A DNA stretch of 64,000 nt from Sediminibacterium sp. (lineage in GTDB: Bacteria; Bacteroidota; Bacteroidia; Chitinophagales; Chitinophagaceae). Below, piece by piece: positions 62,842 through 64,000 of the stretch; the stretch's first letter is position 1, and every line of letters starts with the position of its first letter. Location of the stretch: positions 310,001 through 374,000 of the forward strand of contig JAFWCB010000008.1 of the NCBI GenBank assembly GCA_017537025.1. Direction: 5' to 3'. Below the pieces are notes generated by a model. The model had not been told where the DNA came from, searched no databases, and was given only the letters and a program-made list of their open reading frames with translations. The position numbers were made by a program, and so were the translations under genes.

Positions 62842-64000
62842 TTATGGCTGTTCTACAACTTCTTCCTGTAAATAACTTTTTTCGGGTAGCCTGCTTGCAA
62901 CCAAAAGGTATAATACAAAAAATACACCCAGGATTGCCAGGAATAACCAGAAATAAGCTGCGCCCGTGAAACGGGAGAAAAACCCGCCATTAGCGATACT
63001 GCCGTTTACTATGCTAACAAATAAATTACCTACAGAAATAGCCAATAAATAGAGTGCTGTCATCGTACTCTTCATTGATTTGGGAGATTGGGTATAAGCA
63101 TATTCCAAGCACGTCATGGAAACTAAAATTTCGGCAACAGCCAAAATAAAATAAGCGAGTACCTGCCACCAAATTGTGGGTTTTCCGCCTGCATCAATAT
63201 GTTGTTGTATCAATGCAATCACAAAAAATGAGACGCCTGTTAGAAAAAGACCTGCCCCGATTTTACGCAGTGGCGTTGGTTTAAGGCCTATTTTTTCAAA
63301 AAATGGAAATATAAAATAAGTACAAACAGGTATCATACTAACTAAGAAAAGTGGATTAAATGTTTGAATTTGTTCCGGCAGGAACTCCTGTCCAAAAATG
63401 TGCAGATCCATTTTCTTGGCTTGTAATACCCATTCGGAAAGATTTTGATCCCAAAGCGCCCAAAAAATAGGCGTAAAAGCAAAAACCATTAATATCCTGT
63501 AAACAGCCTGAACACCATCAATTGATTCAGCTGAATATTTTTCGGCAACGGATTCCCAAATTGTTTTTCCATCTCTATTGCTAAATATTTTTTTTAATGC
63601 TAAAAATGAAATAGCTACGAAATTTTCTTTCTTCATGCCCGTAGGTGCAACTTTCACATATTTTTTTCTTCCCGACCAAAATACAATTGTGGCAATACAC
63701 ATTAAAATACCGGGTATGCCAAAAGCCCATTCAGGTCCATATTTACTGTACACTACAGGTATCAATAGCGTTGATAAAACAGAGCCCGAATTGATACTAA
63801 AGTAAAACCAGCCATATACTTTCGACATTAAATGTTGATTTGATTTGTCGAACTGATCGCCTACGTTCGCAGACACGCAAGACTTTATACCTCCGGCTGC
63901 AATGGCAATGACGATAAGGCCAACAACAAAATATTGCTGATTATGCGTAGAAAAGGCGAGGATTAAATTGCCTAAAGCATATATTATAGATACATATAGA
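62842..64000 (-). CDS. POT-family (peptide/proton) transporter, N-terminus beyond window
   Basis: The frame is open to base 64000, so the 5' end is missing; 386 codons are visible. The segment VGLIVIAIAAGGIKSCVSANVGDQF contains the PTR2 signature (usually GGIKPCV), followed by YGWFYFSINSGSVLST. Later helices include a long insertion with WALWDQNLSEWVLQAKKMDL, typical of POT proteins, and a final helix FLAILGVFFVLYLLVA. A GTG at 63876 lies inside the signature and is not the real start. It should import di- and tripeptides with protons. It is convergent with no gene in view and ends 43 bases upstream of purD. Confidence 0.9.
   Translation of the reverse strand, partial: LYVSIIYALGNLILAFSTHNQQYFVVGLIVIAIAAGGIKSCVSANVGDQFDKSNQHLMSKVYGWFYFSINSGSVLSTLLIPVVYSKYGPEWAFGIPGILMCIATIVFWSGRKKYVKVAPTGMKKENFVAISFLALKKIFSNRDGKTIWESVAEKYSAESIDGVQAVYRILMVFAFTPIFWALWDQNLSEWVLQAKKMDLHIFGQEFLPEQIQTFNPLFLVSMIPVCTYFIFPFFEKIGLKPTPLRKIGAGLFLTGVSFFVIALIQQHIDAGGKPTIWWQVLAYFILAVAEILVSMTCLEYAYTQSPKSMKSTMTALYLLAISVGNLFVSIVNGSIANGGFFSRFTGAAYFWLFLAILGVFFVLYLLVASRLPEKSYLQEEVVEQP

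Noticed and set aside
1..64000. tRNA, rRNA, CRISPR array or insertion sequence
   Set aside because: No cloverleaf-like segment, no regular repeat-spacer pattern and no transposase motif was seen in the gaps; a covariance search could still find a small RNA.

Overview
The window reads as a chromosomal piece of an AT-rich Bacteroidota genome, most likely family Chitinophagaceae. Evidence seen directly: two SusC/SusD pairs, type IX secretion (T9SS) surface proteins with gliding-type C-terminal domains beside a PorP/SprF protein, Bacteroidota-restricted families (DUF4836, DUF5606), many short lipoproteins with Cys-Lys-Lys after the lipobox, almost no Shine-Dalgarno sequences, and promoter-like TAnnTTTG boxes. 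No rRNA, tRNA, CRISPR array, transposase or phage gene was found.

Layout. 1-4.3 kb (minus): a cut lipoprotein, then a DUF4836 lipoprotein in an operon with an ABC ATPase and an FtsX-like permease. 4.3-9.6 kb: an accessory-looking block with a decayed reading frame, an XRE repressor, and a divergent five-gene operon of two lipoproteins, a small outer-membrane-barrel-like protein, an S41 protease-like lipoprotein and an exported protein. 9.6-18.2 kb: a GH3/serine-hydrolase fusion, DUF5606, a DsbA-like protein, a KdnA-like PLP aminotransferase, a possibly frameshifted small gene between two ~90-bp direct repeats, rpoN and a membrane protein. 18.2-28.8 kb (minus): a T9SS locus with a 1940-residue PKD-repeat adhesin, a PorP/SprF partner and a second adhesin broken by one in-frame stop. 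28.9-31.2 kb: an RND/MMPL exporter.

31.4-42.8 kb: two SusC/SusD pairs. Between them lie two relics: a degenerate, internally deleted copy of the 3' end of the TlpA-like thioredoxin gene (whose intact copy lies beyond the second pair) and a dead DUF4397 lipoprotein gene. This suggests an old duplication at the locus. 41.6-46.9 kb: alaS, gatB and the thioredoxin lipoprotein form one operon. 47-53 kb: M23 peptidase, small membrane protein, SPFH protein, MnmD-type methyltransferase, AlkA-type glycosylase and PEP carboxylase. 53.1-54.7 kb: an ECF sigma / anti-sigma-like / Spy-like cassette. 54.7-62.8 kb (minus): purD, mreB, mreC, mreD, mrdA, rodA and a metallo-hydrolase, the rod-shape elongation machinery. 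The window ends inside a POT-family peptide transporter.

Most of the window is housekeeping or standard surface biology for this phylum. The least explained region is 4.8-9.6 kb. The most informative structural observations are the nonsense-split adhesin, the TlpA relic between the Sus pairs, the perfect 40-bp palindrome inside a coding region, and the duplicated intergenic repeat that carries the end of the aminotransferase gene.
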